DNA of 35,279 bases, taken from assembly GCA_002894665.1 (NCBI GenBank), contig NCRB01000029.1, positions 1-35,279 on the forward strand, written 5' to 3'. Below are positions 17,193 to 26,380 of this stretch, one piece after another (the stretch's first letter is position 1; the number at the start of each line of letters is the position of its first letter). Made by a program: the position numbers and the translations under genes. The stretch is from Salinivenus iranica (GTDB taxonomy: Bacteria; Bacteroidota; Rhodothermia; Rhodothermales; Salinibacteraceae). A model generated the notes under the pieces. It worked only from the letters and a program-made list of their open reading frames with translations. It made no database searches and was not told the origin of the DNA.

Positions 17193-17555
17193 TAGAAACG
17201 CGTTCTCGTAGTGGGAGATTTCGGGCGCGTCGCCGCCCAGAAGAATGCCGATCACATCGAAGCGGGCCGGGGCCCCTTCCTGCCCGTGTTTATGCAAATA
17301 CGCCTGCGCCACCTCAACGAGGGTCGCCTGCTTTTCAGCCGTCACGGATGCTTCAGGTGGGCCGAACCCCTCGCCGGTTCGGGCCTTCACCTCCACAAAT
17401 ACGATCTCCCCCCCCTCTCTCGGGTCCGCGCACACGAGGTCCACCTCGTTCCGGCCGTGCCGGTAGTTTCGATCGAGGATCTGATAGCCTTCCTCCCGCA
17501 AAAACGCCGCGGCGAGGGCCTCCCCTCGGTCGCCGATGTCGTTCGTCGTGGTCAT
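17184..17555 (-). CDS. yraN: YraN family protein (UPF0102), predicted nuclease-fold
   Basis: The 123-aa protein starts at ATG 17555 ([20 protein letters not shown]). Family hallmarks are '[20 protein letters not shown]' then 'GRNEVDLVC' and 'IVFVEVKAR', which give a PD-(D/E)xK-like set (E37, D39, E55, K57) on a restriction-endonuclease-like fold. YraN proteins are widely conserved, often near ribosome or RNase HII genes, and may process Holliday-junction-like or other DNA, but their activity is not established. It lies 11 bp downstream of the GbsR-like regulator gene and is probably co-transcribed with it. Confidence 0.93.
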   Translation of the reverse strand: MTTTNDIGDRGEALAAAFLREEGYQILDRNYRHGRNEVDLVCADPREGGEIVFVEVKARTGEGFGPPEASVTAEKQATLVEVAQAYLHKHGQEGAPARFDVIGILLGGDAPEISHYENAFLGR

Positions 17556-17566
17556 AACCCGGAGTA

Positions 17567-18208
17567 CTATGAGGTCGACGAGTCCGGCGACGACGCGCCG
17601 CCCAGGGCGGGCCCGTCGAGCGACTGTATGAACGCGACCAGGCGTTTGATGAGGTCGGACTCTCGGTTTTTGAGCAGGGGCAGCAAGGCCTCCGACACGT
17701 CCTCCACGACCTCCATCAGCTCGACCAAATTCTGGAGCCGATCGTGCAGCGCACGATCCGCATCGGAGATCGCGTCGGCATCTGCGGGATCCAACTCGTC
17801 CACACAGTCCCGAAGGTGCCGCCGCACCGGCCGCAGCTCGCGACGCTCGCGCTCCTCCACAATCCGAGCCATGATGTGCCACACGTCCTTCTCGGCGGTG
17901 TAATGGTCCTTCCGGGAGCCCGCGACCGACATCTTTTCCGCCAGGCGCCAGTCGACAAGGGCTCGCAGGTTCATGTTGGCACTTCCGCGGCTGATCTGCA
18001 GCCGGTCCATAATCTGGTCGGTGTGGAGGGGTTCCTCCACACAGTAGAGCAGGGCGTGAATCCGCGCCATGGTTCGGTTGATGCCCCAGCTGGAGGCCAT
18101 CTCTCCCCAGAAGGACACGAATTCATCCACCACCGCCCGCCGGCCCTCCGTGTTCGGGGCGGCACGGGGGCCGTCGTTCGAACAGGAGGCTGAGTGGGAA
18201 GACGACAT
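17567..18208 (-). CDS. GbsR/MarR-family transcriptional regulator
   Basis: The 213-aa protein starts at ATG 18208. After a short low-complexity leader it shows the GbsR pattern: '[28 protein letters not shown]' then the winged helix '[29 protein letters not shown]', followed by a long charged helical region ('[23 protein letters not shown]') for dimerisation. GbsR-type repressors control choline uptake and glycine-betaine synthesis genes in response to choline in Bacillus; in a halophile a link to compatible solutes would be natural, but no such genes are adjacent. It diverges from the SAM hydroxide adenosyltransferase gene over 166 bp, whose control is another possibility. Confidence 0.88.
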   Translation of the reverse strand: MSSSHSASCSNDGPRAAPNTEGRRAVVDEFVSFWGEMASSWGINRTMARIHALLYCVEEPLHTDQIMDRLQISRGSANMNLRALVDWRLAEKMSVAGSRKDHYTAEKDVWHIMARIVEERERRELRPVRRHLRDCVDELDPADADAISDADRALHDRLQNLVELMEVVEDVSEALLPLLKNRESDLIKRLVAFIQSLDGPALGGASSPDSSTS

Positions 18209-18374
18209 GACCGACGGCGGACTCGGTAGAAACAAACGAAGATCGGGACCCTTCTGTCGAGTCAACTTACCTGCCCCGTCCGGTTGTTTCCACCATCCGG
18301 CGGTCCCTATGAATCGTCCCCGCGGGTTTGTACGTTGGGGATCAGCAGTTTTCGTCTCACGCCTTTCCCCCGCC

Positions 18375-19214
18375 ATGCCCACGGGCTCGTCCCTCGTTAC
18401 CCTCACCACCGACTTCGGCACGCAAGACGCCTATGTCCCCGCCATGAAGGGGACCATGCTGTCAATTTGCCCCGATGCGCGCCTGGTTGACGTGACGCAC
18501 CACATCAGCCCCCAGGACGTGATGGAGGCGGCCTTCGTGCTGCGGGCCACGGTTCCGTACTTTCCCGACGGGGCGGTGCACCTCGTGGTGGTCGACCCCG
18601 GCGTAGGCACTGATCGCCGCGCGGTTGCCCTCCGGCACGAGAATCAGTGGTTCGTGGGGGCCGACAACGGGCTGTTTCCCCTCGTCCTCGACGACCCATC
18701 CCCCGACGCGGTCGTTGAGCTCGACAACCCCGACCGCTGGCGCAGTTCGTCTCCCAGCACAACCTTCCACGGTCGCGACATTTTTGCGCCCGCCGCGGCT
18801 CATCTCGCCAGCGGGGCGCCGCTCGACGCCCTGGGCTCCCCCGTCGACACGCTGGAGCCCCTCCGCTGGGCCCGCCCGAGCGTGACCGAGGGCACCGTAC
18901 AGGGATGGGTGGTGCACGTCGATCACTTCGGAAACTGCATCACCAACATCCGGCGGTCGCACCTGAACGATACGCTAGACCGAGCGCCCAACAGCGACCT
19001 CTTGGACTCTCTCCCCGCGGTGAAAGGCTACGCCGGCAGCCGCGTCATTGAGCAGATTGGCCCAACGTACGGAACCGTGCCGGAGGGCGACCCGCTCCTG
19101 CTGGTTGGCAGCACGGGCTTCCTTGAGATCGCCGTCAATGGCGGGAGTGCCGCCCAGCTCCTCGACATCCAGAAGGGCGACTCCGTAAAACTCGCCTTCG
19201 ACGAGGCGTCGTAG
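18375..19214 (+). CDS. SAM hydroxide adenosyltransferase (DUF62 family)
   Basis: The 279-aa protein starts at ATG 18375 (MPTGSSLVTLTTDFGTQDAY). Signature segments are 'LTTDFGTQDAYVPAMKG', 'VVVDPGVGTDRRAVALR', 'FVGADNGLFPLVLDD', 'TFHGRDIFAPAAAHLASG' and 'VDHFGNCITNI'. The family hydrolyses S-adenosylmethionine to adenosine and methionine using an activated water. It is structurally related to SAM fluorinase and chlorinase, but the halogenase-specific insertion is not apparent, so hydrolysis is the expected activity. Its role in cells is unclear (SAM homeostasis). The next gene starts 36 bp downstream on the same strand. Confidence 0.94.
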   Translation: MPTGSSLVTLTTDFGTQDAYVPAMKGTMLSICPDARLVDVTHHISPQDVMEAAFVLRATVPYFPDGAVHLVVVDPGVGTDRRAVALRHENQWFVGADNGLFPLVLDDPSPDAVVELDNPDRWRSSSPSTTFHGRDIFAPAAAHLASGAPLDALGSPVDTLEPLRWARPSVTEGTVQGWVVHVDHFGNCITNIRRSHLNDTLDRAPNSDLLDSLPAVKGYAGSRVIEQIGPTYGTVPEGDPLLLVGSTGFLEIAVNGGSAAQLLDIQKGDSVKLAFDEAS

Positions 19215-19250
19215 CCCGTCCTGTTTCGTCCCCCCTGGTTTCTTTTCCCC

Positions 19251-20513
19251 ATGCCGTCCGACGACGCCTCGCTCACCCGCCATCTCGACACGCTCTATCC
19301 GCTGGCCTGCGTGCTGGCCGGGCCCGACGCGGCGGACACCCTGCTCCGACACGCCTACGAGCGCGCCGCCGAGACGCCCCCCGACGCCCGCCCCGAGGAC
19401 ACCCAGGGATGGCTCCTCCGGCTCCTGGTCGATACCCGAGCGCAAGCCCCCGACCCGGCGCACTCCCACCCCCGGCAACACGCCCACACGCTCCGACGGG
19501 ACGTGGCCGAGCGCACCGTGGCCCGCGTCCTGCCCGTGGCCTTTGCCGCCGGCTCCGAAGAAGAGCGGCTCGTCCTCACCCTCGACGTGCTCGACGCCCC
19601 CATCGACACGCTGGCGCAGGCCCTGAACACCCCGCCGGACGCGGCCGCCGACACTCGATCGCAGGCCTGGTCCGCCCTCCAGGACCGCCTCCGAAACAGC
19701 CTCCACGGCCCCGAGCGCGCCCTGGTCGAGGAGACGATGTCTCAGGAGCTCCTTCGGTCTGCCCTCCGCGAGGACCTCACCGCCCGCTTTCAGTCTCCGC
19801 CCGCCTCGCTCCGCTCCGTGCTGAACGCCATTGAGGAGCGGGCCGAGGAGCAGGTCGATACGGCCCCGACCGCGGCATCGCCGTCCACCTCCCCGGAGGA
19901 AGAAGGCACCCCATCGGGAGCGAACGACCCGGCCGACACCGCGGGGGGGACCCGGCGACGCGTATTCGGCGGCGTGCTCCTGCTCGTGGTTGCCATCGGG
20001 ATTGCGTACGGGGTGTCGCGCCTTCAACCGTCGTCCCCGCCTTCTTCCACCGCCCCCGACCTTCCCTCCCTCTCCGCACGCGCGGCCGACACCCTTCGGC
20101 CGACGTACGAGACCGCCGATCCCGCCGCGGCGCAGGCGTTTATCCGTACCACCTGGCAGCGACGAATCGCTACCCCCTCCGTGACCGGTGCGACCCTCCA
20201 GGGGGTTGGGGTCCTTCGGGTGGGAGAGTCCGGCGTTCCGGCGTTCGTATTCGCCGAGGACGACGGGACGGAATCCATCACGGTTTTGGCGTTCAGCTAT
20301 GCCGTCGTCGACCAGCTCGGAGACCAGGTTCAGTTGGACGCCTCCCTGCGAGACGACCTCGCCGAGAACGAGGCGCCCATCCCCCGCACGTCGGACGGAC
20401 AGGCCGTGGTGTTGTGGCGCCATCGCGCCGACATTCTGGTCGCTGTCGCCCCCCATCTCGCCCCCGACGCGCTGAGGAGCCGCCTCGTCCCCCAGGCGGA
20501 CTCAGTCCGGTAG
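19251..20513 (+). CDS. sigma-like / anti-sigma-like transmembrane fusion protein
   Basis: The 420-aa protein has three parts. Residues 8-66 look like ECF sigma region 2 ('LYPLACVLAGPDAADTLLRHAYERA...TQGWLLRLLVDTRAQA'). Residues 102-150 align by eye with region 4 ('ERLVLTLDVLDAPIDTLAQALN...ADTRSQAWSALQDRLR'), but the DNA-contacting turn is acidic (PPDAAADT). Residues 163-200 resemble the linker of anti-sigma factors, then a TM helix (238-257) and an outer domain (about 268-420) like those of transmembrane anti-sigma regulators ('TPSVTGATLQGVGVLRVGE', 'DGQAVVLWRHRADILVAVA'). The inference is a membrane-tethered or decoy sigma-like protein. No separate ECF sigma gene is adjacent. Its last 12 bases overlap the convergent histidine kinase gene. 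Confidence 0.7.
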   Translation: MPSDDASLTRHLDTLYPLACVLAGPDAADTLLRHAYERAAETPPDARPEDTQGWLLRLLVDTRAQAPDPAHSHPRQHAHTLRRDVAERTVARVLPVAFAAGSEEERLVLTLDVLDAPIDTLAQALNTPPDAAADTRSQAWSALQDRLRNSLHGPERALVEETMSQELLRSALREDLTARFQSPPASLRSVLNAIEERAEEQVDTAPTAASPSTSPEEEGTPSGANDPADTAGGTRRRVFGGVLLLVVAIGIAYGVSRLQPSSPPSSTAPDLPSLSARAADTLRPTYETADPAAAQAFIRTTWQRRIATPSVTGATLQGVGVLRVGESGVPAFVFAEDDGTESITVLAFSYAVVDQLGDQVQLDASLRDDLAENEAPIPRTSDGQAVVLWRHRADILVAVAPHLAPDALRSRLVPQADSVR

Positions 20514-21869
20514 GTCGATCCGAAACGTGGCGCCCTCCCCAACCGAGGTCTCCACGAGTTCCAACGCCCCGTTGTGGTACGTCTCCACCACCCGGCGCGC
20601 AAGGCTGAGTCCCAGTCCCCACCCGCGGGTTTTCGTGCTATAGCCCGGCCGAAACACGTTCTTCCGCTGGCTGCGCTCAATGCCCGCCCCGGTGTCTTCC
20701 ACCGTCACGTAGGCTCCATTGTCGGTCCGTCCGCCCCTCACGCTGATTCGTCCCACGTCGTCCTCAATCGCGTCGAGGGCATTCTTGAGGAGGTTCTCCA
20801 ACACCCATGCGAATAGCTCTTCGTTGACCGACGCCTCCATCGGTCGATCCAGCTCCACCGTCAGCGAAATGTCCTGCCCCCGCTGGGGAATGCGCCGGCG
20901 AATGTACTCGACCGTCTCCTCCACGATTGGGGCGAGGTCCTGCCGCTCCCGCTTGGGCTGCGACCCGATGTCGGAAAAGCGGTCGGCCACGCGCTGAAGC
21001 CGCTCCACGTCGTTCTCAATCTCGTCGATAATCTCTTCTTGTTGCGCCGCCTCCCCGTCGGCGGACCGCAGCATCTGCACCCAGCCCATGAGGCTCGAAA
21101 GGGGCGTGCCCAGCTGATGCGCCGCCTCTCGGGCCATCCCCATCCACAAGTTGCTCTGCTCGCTCCGCCGCACGTACGAGAAGCCGAGGTACCCAACCAC
21201 CACGAACAGGCCCACAAAGAGCAGCTGAACCCACGGATAGATCCGCAGCTCCGTCACGAGGGCCGACTCGTCGTAGTAGACGTATTGCGTAAGCTGCTCG
21301 GACCGCCCCGGAAGGGCAATCTGGATCGGGATGGGCTCGAAGGTGGACGCCATTTCGCTCTGCCGTTCGCGCAGGCGCTTGACGGCCTCGGCGGAGTCGG
21401 CGGACGACAACCCCCCCAGCGACTCCGAGACCTCCACATTCCGCCAAAAGAGGGGCTCGGTCCGGGTCGAATCCATAATGATCGCGGGGACCCCAAACGG
21501 ATTCGGTTCCAGGATCTCGTCCAGGATAAAGTTGAGGGCCCCGGTAGGCGGCATCGTCTGTGCCCAGTCGACAGCCTCCCGGTAGCGTTGCACCTGCTCA
21601 GGAGGCAGGGCGGGCGACATGGGCGCCTGCTCCACCGACTGCAGATAGGTGTCCAGCCGCTGCAGGTCCGCCCGATGCGGATTCGACGTTTGGCGCTGGG
21701 CCTGCACGACCTCGGCTTGCGCGTCGGCCCACAGTTCGATTACGCGCTGCTCCCGCTCGCGCAGGCGGTCGACGAGCCGCTGGGTGTAGAGCAAAGAGGC
21801 CAGGGCGATGCCCACCGCGAAGACGATGAGCCCGAGCTTCAGACGAACGGACCAGCGATACGCTTGCAT
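20502..21869 (-). CDS. membrane-bound sensor histidine kinase
   Basis: The 455-aa protein starts at ATG 21869 (MQAYRWSVRLKLGLIVFAVG). TM1 is at 10-29 and TM2 at 212-232, enclosing a roughly 180-residue periplasmic sensor of no recognised family. The dimerisation helix carries phosphoacceptor H251 in 'AREAAHQLGTPLSSLMGW'. The usual acidic residue after His is Gln, a variant common in a Bacteroidota subgroup. The catalytic domain has the N box 'NLLKNALDAI', G1 'DTGAGI' and G2 'GWGLGLSLARR'. No response-regulator gene is adjacent, so it is an orphan here. It follows purA by 97 bp and its 3' end overlaps the convergent sigma-like fusion gene by 12 bases. Confidence 0.92.
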   Translation of the reverse strand: MQAYRWSVRLKLGLIVFAVGIALASLLYTQRLVDRLREREQRVIELWADAQAEVVQAQRQTSNPHRADLQRLDTYLQSVEQAPMSPALPPEQVQRYREAVDWAQTMPPTGALNFILDEILEPNPFGVPAIIMDSTRTEPLFWRNVEVSESLGGLSSADSAEAVKRLRERQSEMASTFEPIPIQIALPGRSEQLTQYVYYDESALVTELRIYPWVQLLFVGLFVVVGYLGFSYVRRSEQSNLWMGMAREAAHQLGTPLSSLMGWVQMLRSADGEAAQQEEIIDEIENDVERLQRVADRFSDIGSQPKRERQDLAPIVEETVEYIRRRIPQRGQDISLTVELDRPMEASVNEELFAWVLENLLKNALDAIEDDVGRISVRGGRTDNGAYVTVEDTGAGIERSQRKNVFRPGYSTKTRGWGLGLSLARRVVETYHNGALELVETSVGEGATFRIDLPD

Positions 21870-21966
21870 GGGGACACTGCGCAGTTCAGAAGGGGATGGC
21901 GTCGTTCCCCCTCCACCGACCGGGCCATCCGGGCGTTCCGATCCGGTCCGGATCGACGTCCCGGCC

Positions 21967-23289
21967 CTAGGCCGTAGCGGCCGGCGCCACATCCTTAATA
22001 ATCTGTCCCCGCCGCGGTCCGTTCGAGAGAAGCCCAATCTCTACCCCGATGTATTCGGCGATGAAGCGGAGGTAATCCTGAGCCTCGGTGGGGAGGTCGG
22101 CGAAGTGTCGGACCCCTGAAATGTCTTCGTCCCACCCATCGAGCGTTTCGTAGAGCGGCTCCACCCGTTCCAGGGTCTGCGCTTCGCTCGGAAAGCGGCG
22201 GGTCGTCTTGCCGTCGTACCGGTACTGCGTGCAAACCTTCAACTCGTCCATGCCGGACAGAACGTCCAGCTTGGTGACGGCAAGCTCGTTAAACCCATTG
22301 ATCATGCTCGTGTAGCGGAGCGCCACGAGGTCGAGCCATCCGCAGCGACGGGGACGCCCCGTCGTGGCCCCAAACTCGCCCCCCTTCTGGCGAAGCTCCT
22401 CCCCGGCCTCATTGTCGAGTTCGGTCGGGAAGGGCCCGTTCCCCACGCGGGTACAGTACGCCTTTGCAATGCCGAGCACCCGCTCCACCTCGGTGGGCGG
22501 CACCCCCAGCCCCGTGCAGCACCCGCCCGCCGTGGGATGGCTGGAGGTCACAAACGGATAGCTGCCGAAGTCGACATCCAGGAGCGACCCCTGCGCGCCC
22601 TCGGCCAGCACGCGCTTGTCACGGTCGAGCGCCCGGCAGAGGTACTTGGAGGTGTCCGTGACGTACGAATCAATTTTCTGGTCGAACTCCACGTACTCCT
22701 CCACGATGCGGTCCACGTCCAGCGCCTCCGCGTCGTAGACATCACGGAGGATGGCGTTCTTCTCCTCAATCGACCGGCGGAGCTTCTGCCGCAACACGTC
22801 CCGGTCGAGCAGATCCACAACCCGAATGCCCGTCCGGGCAAACTTGTCGGTGTAGGCCGGCCCGATGCCCCGCCCCGTCGTCCCAATCTCATCGTCGTCG
22901 TTGGCGGAGGCGCGCTCCTGCTCCTGCGCCGCCTCGACGGCCTTGTGGTAGGGCATGATGAGGTGGGCGTTGTGGGAAATCTTCAGCCGATTCTCCACAT
23001 CCACCCCGAGGGCCTGAATCTTTTCGATCTCCTCCAATACGGCTTTCGGGTCCAGCACCACCCCGTTCCCAATCACACAGGTCACGTTGTCGTGGAAGAT
23101 GCCGCTGGGCACGAGGTGAAGCACAAACTCCTCCTCGGCCCCGGACTCGTCCTCCCACGCAATGGTGTGCCCCGCATTCGCCCCGCCCTGGTATCGGGCA
23201 ACAATGTCGACGTCGGGGCTGAGGAGGTCGGTAATCTTCCCCTTTCCCTCATCGCCCCACTGGCTTCCAATGACGATTGATACCGGCAT
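21967..23289 (-). CDS. purA: adenylosuccinate synthetase
   Basis: The 440-aa enzyme makes adenylosuccinate from IMP and aspartate with GTP, the first AMP-specific step of purine synthesis. The start MPVSIVIGSQWGDEGKGKIT contains the P-loop-like GDEGKGK (12-18). Further signatures are 'YQGGANAGHTI', 'GRGIGPAYTDK', 'EGAQGSLLDVDFGSYPFVTS' and 'PRRCGWLDLVALRY'. Length is standard. An acidic patch (ASANDDDEIGT) inserted before GRGIGPAY may reflect halophilic adaptation. It sits downstream of secD-secF (119 bp after secF) and upstream of the histidine kinase gene. Confidence 0.97.
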   Translation of the reverse strand: MPVSIVIGSQWGDEGKGKITDLLSPDVDIVARYQGGANAGHTIAWEDESGAEEEFVLHLVPSGIFHDNVTCVIGNGVVLDPKAVLEEIEKIQALGVDVENRLKISHNAHLIMPYHKAVEAAQEQERASANDDDEIGTTGRGIGPAYTDKFARTGIRVVDLLDRDVLRQKLRRSIEEKNAILRDVYDAEALDVDRIVEEYVEFDQKIDSYVTDTSKYLCRALDRDKRVLAEGAQGSLLDVDFGSYPFVTSSHPTAGGCCTGLGVPPTEVERVLGIAKAYCTRVGNGPFPTELDNEAGEELRQKGGEFGATTGRPRRCGWLDLVALRYTSMINGFNELAVTKLDVLSGMDELKVCTQYRYDGKTTRRFPSEAQTLERVEPLYETLDGWDEDISGVRHFADLPTEAQDYLRFIAEYIGVEIGLLSNGPRRGQIIKDVAPAATA

Positions 23290-23408
23290 AACACTCGGCG
23301 TAATCTTGATAGAAAAAGATGTAGAACGGTTGCCACGGGGCCCCTACCGGCGCCGGATGGACCCGCGCCCTCCGAACGCATCCGGCAGGCCCCTCACTTT
23401 CCGCTCCC

Positions 23409-24320
23409 TTACGTGGTGGCCGTATCGAGCCGGCGATCGAGCTCCACAATCGTCGGCGACGCGACAAAGACCGACGAGTAGGTTCCGATGACGACCCCGA
23501 TGATCAGGGCAAAGGAGAATCCGCGGAGCACCTCGCCCCCGAAGAAAAAGAGAATTGTAACGACAATCAGCGTCGTGACGGACGTCACCACCGTACGGCT
23601 GAGCGTGGCGTTGATCGAGCGATTAACAACATCGGGGAAGTTCTCCGTTTTGAGCAGATTGACATACTCGCGCACCCGGTCGAACACAACCACCGTGTCA
23701 TTGAGGGAATATCCCACAATGGTGAGGAACGCCGCAATGATGCTTTGGTCAATCTGGAGGGAAAAGGGCACCACCCCCGCCAGCAGGGAAAAGATGCCCA
23801 GGGTAATCGTGACGTCGTGGATAAGCGCGGCCACCGCCCCCATGCTGTATCGCCATTCAAATCGGACCAGGATGTAGAGGAAAATGACCGCAAGGGCCCC
23901 GAACACCGCATAAATCGCCCCCTGTTTTAGGTCTTCGGCAAAGCGAGGGCCCACGATGTTCGTCTTCTCAATTCGCGGCTCGGCCTCCGGAAACTCCTGC
24001 TTCATGGTCGACAAGATGCGCTGCTGCACCTCGTTAATGTCCCCCGCGGCGGAGGCCCGAATCAGAACCCCCGTGTCGCCGTAGCGCTTCACTTCGGGCT
24101 GTCCCCCCAGCGGCTCCGTGAGGGCCGACCGCAACTCGACCGTGGAGACGTCCTGCGTATTGCCCACCACAAATTCCATCCCGCCCCGAAAGTCAATGCC
24201 GAGCGAGAGGCCCCGGACGAGCAGCGACGCAATACTGAGGGTCAGCAGAATCCCGGAAATAATGTACCCGATCCGGCGATTCGGAATGAGCGTGTAGTCA
24301 GCGTTCTCGAAAAGGCGCAT
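23409..24320 (-). CDS. secF: protein translocase subunit SecF
   Basis: The 303-aa inner-membrane protein works with SecD to pull proteins through SecYEG using proton (or sodium) motive force. It begins 'MRLFENADYTLIPNRRIGYI', has TM1 (about 20-38), the periplasmic segment beginning 'GLSLGIDFRGGMEFVV', and five further hydrophobic helices containing 'YSLNDTVVVFDRVREY' (a SecF hallmark), 'RSINATLSRTVVTSVTTLIV' and 'SFALIIGVVIGTYSSVFVASP'. The gene follows secD by 65 bp on the same strand. Confidence 0.97.
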   Translation of the reverse strand: MRLFENADYTLIPNRRIGYIISGILLTLSIASLLVRGLSLGIDFRGGMEFVVGNTQDVSTVELRSALTEPLGGQPEVKRYGDTGVLIRASAAGDINEVQQRILSTMKQEFPEAEPRIEKTNIVGPRFAEDLKQGAIYAVFGALAVIFLYILVRFEWRYSMGAVAALIHDVTITLGIFSLLAGVVPFSLQIDQSIIAAFLTIVGYSLNDTVVVFDRVREYVNLLKTENFPDVVNRSINATLSRTVVTSVTTLIVVTILFFFGGEVLRGFSFALIIGVVIGTYSSVFVASPTIVELDRRLDTATT

Positions 24321-24385
24321 AACAGTCCGTCGTTCGGTGAAATCGCATCACGATGCGCGCCGTAGAGGCGCAGGGGAGCACAGTA

Positions 24386-26380
24386 CTACCCGTAGCTCAC
24401 TTCCATGCTTCGCTCCTCGACCATGTAGTCGAAGATGAGGCGGGTGACGATGATGGCCGTAAAGAGCGAAGAGAGGATCCCCGCCATAAGGGTAACCGCA
24501 AACCCCTGCACGGGCCCGACGCCGAAGGAGTACAGAATGACTCCCATGAAGAAGGTCGTAATATTGGCGTCGAGGATGGCGCTCAGGGACTGCTCGTACC
24601 CTGCGTCGATGGCCGCCCGAAGCGTCTTGCCCGTGGCCTGCTCTTCACGCACGCGGTCGTAGATGAGCACGTTCGCATCTACGGCCATACCGATGGTGAG
24701 CACAATGCCGGCAATCCCTGGCAGGGTCAGGGTGGCGTTGAACCCGGCTAGAATGCCGAGAATCAGAATCACATTGAGCAACAGGGCGATGTCCGCCACC
24801 ACCCCCGCCGTGCGGTAGTACATGATCATGAAGAGCACGACGAGCAGAAGCCCGACGACCACCGAGATAAAGCCGGCCCGGACGGACTCTTCTCCCAGGG
24901 TCGGCCCCACGGTCCGCTCCTCTACGATGTTGACTGGCGCGGGGAGTGCCCCCGACTTCAAGACCGTCACGATGTCGGAGGCCTCCTGCCGGCTTTCAAG
25001 ACCCTCGATCTGGGTCCGCCCACCTGGGATGCGCTCCTGAATGTTGGCGTAGGAGTAGACGATGCCGTCAAGAACAATGGTGACCGGTTCTCCGACGTTG
25101 GCCCCGGTAATCCGCGCCCACTGACGCGCCCCGGTCGAGTTCATCGTGATCGACACCATTGGGGCATTCGTCTGCTGCCGGAACTGCACGCTGGCATCTG
25201 TCACCACGTCGCCCGTCATTTCCGGCTCGGCCCGAACGGCGAACAGGTTGAACGCCTCGCGGCCATCCTCGGTCGTCACGACCGGATTGGCGCCCCACAT
25301 CAATTGCACCCCGGACGGGAGCAGATCCTGCACCTCGGGGCGGGAGAGAAGCTCCCGGACGGTCGAAGTGTCGCTTGCAAAAACGCGCCCGGCGATCGGG
25401 GCCTGCTGCCGGGGCAGCGGCTGCATTGCGGCGAGAAGGGGATTCTGGGGGCCGGCTTGGCTCGCGTCCTCTCCGGGGCCCGTAAGGGACGTGCCCTGTT
25501 CGCCCCCCTGCTCATCCGTCGCAATGGCCGTTCCGTCCTCGGTCTCTCCGGTATCCGCTTCCGCCATCTGCGCGTCGGACGTATCGGCGGGCTGTGGCAT
25601 CTCCTCGCCCGCGGCCTCTCCCGCCGCCGTGTCGGCGGCCGCAATCTGGGCCGAGTCCTCGGCGCTCGGCTCGTAGTACTCAATGATCCGCTGCATCGCC
25701 CCCTGTAGCTGCTGCGGATCCCCCGTCAGGTGGAAGGTGAGCTGCGATGCGCTTTCCAGAAGGTTGCGCACGCGCGAAGGGTCCTCCACGCCGGGAAGCT
25801 CCACCGCAATTCGCTGATCGCCTTTCGCCTGAATGGACGGCTCGGTGACCCCGTACCGGTCCACTCGATTCCGAACGATCTCCATGGCGCGCTGAACCGC
25901 GTCGTCCACCTGCGCCTGCAGGTACTCCTCGACCGCCGAGTTGTCCGAGCGTCGGGTAATGTTGTCCGACTCGCTCCGGAAGTAGCGCGACAGCCGCCCA
26001 TCCGGGTTCTGCGCCTCAAACTCCTGGAGGAAGGCATTCAGCACCGTCACGTCCGCCTCCTGTGCCTGCTGTCGGGCCGTGCGAAGGATGTTGTTGAACG
26101 ATTCATCCTTGTTTCTCGCCAGCTGATCCAAGAGGGACGCCACCTGCACCTCCAGGGTCACGTGCATGCCCCCCTGCAGGTCGAGGCCCAGGTTCAGGGA
26201 GTTTTCCCTGATTCGCTCAAGCCGCTGCCGGTTGTTCTCCTGGTACTCCACCCGCTCGGCCTCCTCCATCTGCCCCATCTGGTAGGAGACATACAAATTC
26301 TGCACCGAGGGGTAGAGGTAGTACCCACACAGCCCGACGAAAAATACTGTCAGAGCAATCCGAAAGCCGTTTCCTTGCAT
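24386..26380 (-). CDS. secD: protein translocase subunit SecD with acidic periplasmic insertion
   Basis: The 664-aa subunit starts at ATG 26380 (MQGNGFRIALTVFFVGLCGY). TM1 is followed by 'NLGLDLQGGMHVTLEV' (P1 domain), 'RNRVDRYGVTEPSIQAKGDQRIAVELPG', and six C-terminal helices with 'SVVVGLLLVVLFMIMYYR', 'LTIGMAVDANVLIYDRVREE' and 'SFGVGPVQGFAVTLMAGILSS'. Residues about 238-312 (25445-25669) form a low-complexity insertion rich in Asp, Glu, Ala and Gln, absent from short SecD proteins. An in-frame upstream ATG (26449) would add a less hydrophobic leader. secF follows 65 bp downstream. Confidence 0.96.
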   Translation of the reverse strand: MQGNGFRIALTVFFVGLCGYYLYPSVQNLYVSYQMGQMEEAERVEYQENNRQRLERIRENSLNLGLDLQGGMHVTLEVQVASLLDQLARNKDESFNNILRTARQQAQEADVTVLNAFLQEFEAQNPDGRLSRYFRSESDNITRRSDNSAVEEYLQAQVDDAVQRAMEIVRNRVDRYGVTEPSIQAKGDQRIAVELPGVEDPSRVRNLLESASQLTFHLTGDPQQLQGAMQRIIEYYEPSAEDSAQIAAADTAAGEAAGEEMPQPADTSDAQMAEADTGETEDGTAIATDEQGGEQGTSLTGPGEDASQAGPQNPLLAAMQPLPRQQAPIAGRVFASDTSTVRELLSRPEVQDLLPSGVQLMWGANPVVTTEDGREAFNLFAVRAEPEMTGDVVTDASVQFRQQTNAPMVSITMNSTGARQWARITGANVGEPVTIVLDGIVYSYANIQERIPGGRTQIEGLESRQEASDIVTVLKSGALPAPVNIVEERTVGPTLGEESVRAGFISVVVGLLLVVLFMIMYYRTAGVVADIALLLNVILILGILAGFNATLTLPGIAGIVLTIGMAVDANVLIYDRVREEQATGKTLRAAIDAGYEQSLSAILDANITTFFMGVILYSFGVGPVQGFAVTLMAGILSSLFTAIIVTRLIFDYMVEERSMEVSYG

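Noticed and set aside
18975-20456. Minus-strand 493-codon Gly/Arg-rich open frame over the SAM transferase and sigma-like genes.
   Set aside because: It spans two plus-strand genes and has no folded-domain signature.
23337-23390. Imperfect hairpin between secF and purA (8-bp core 23352-23359 / 23379-23386).
   Set aside because: 19-nt loop and mismatched outer stem; too weak to call a terminator, and the genes may be co-transcribed.
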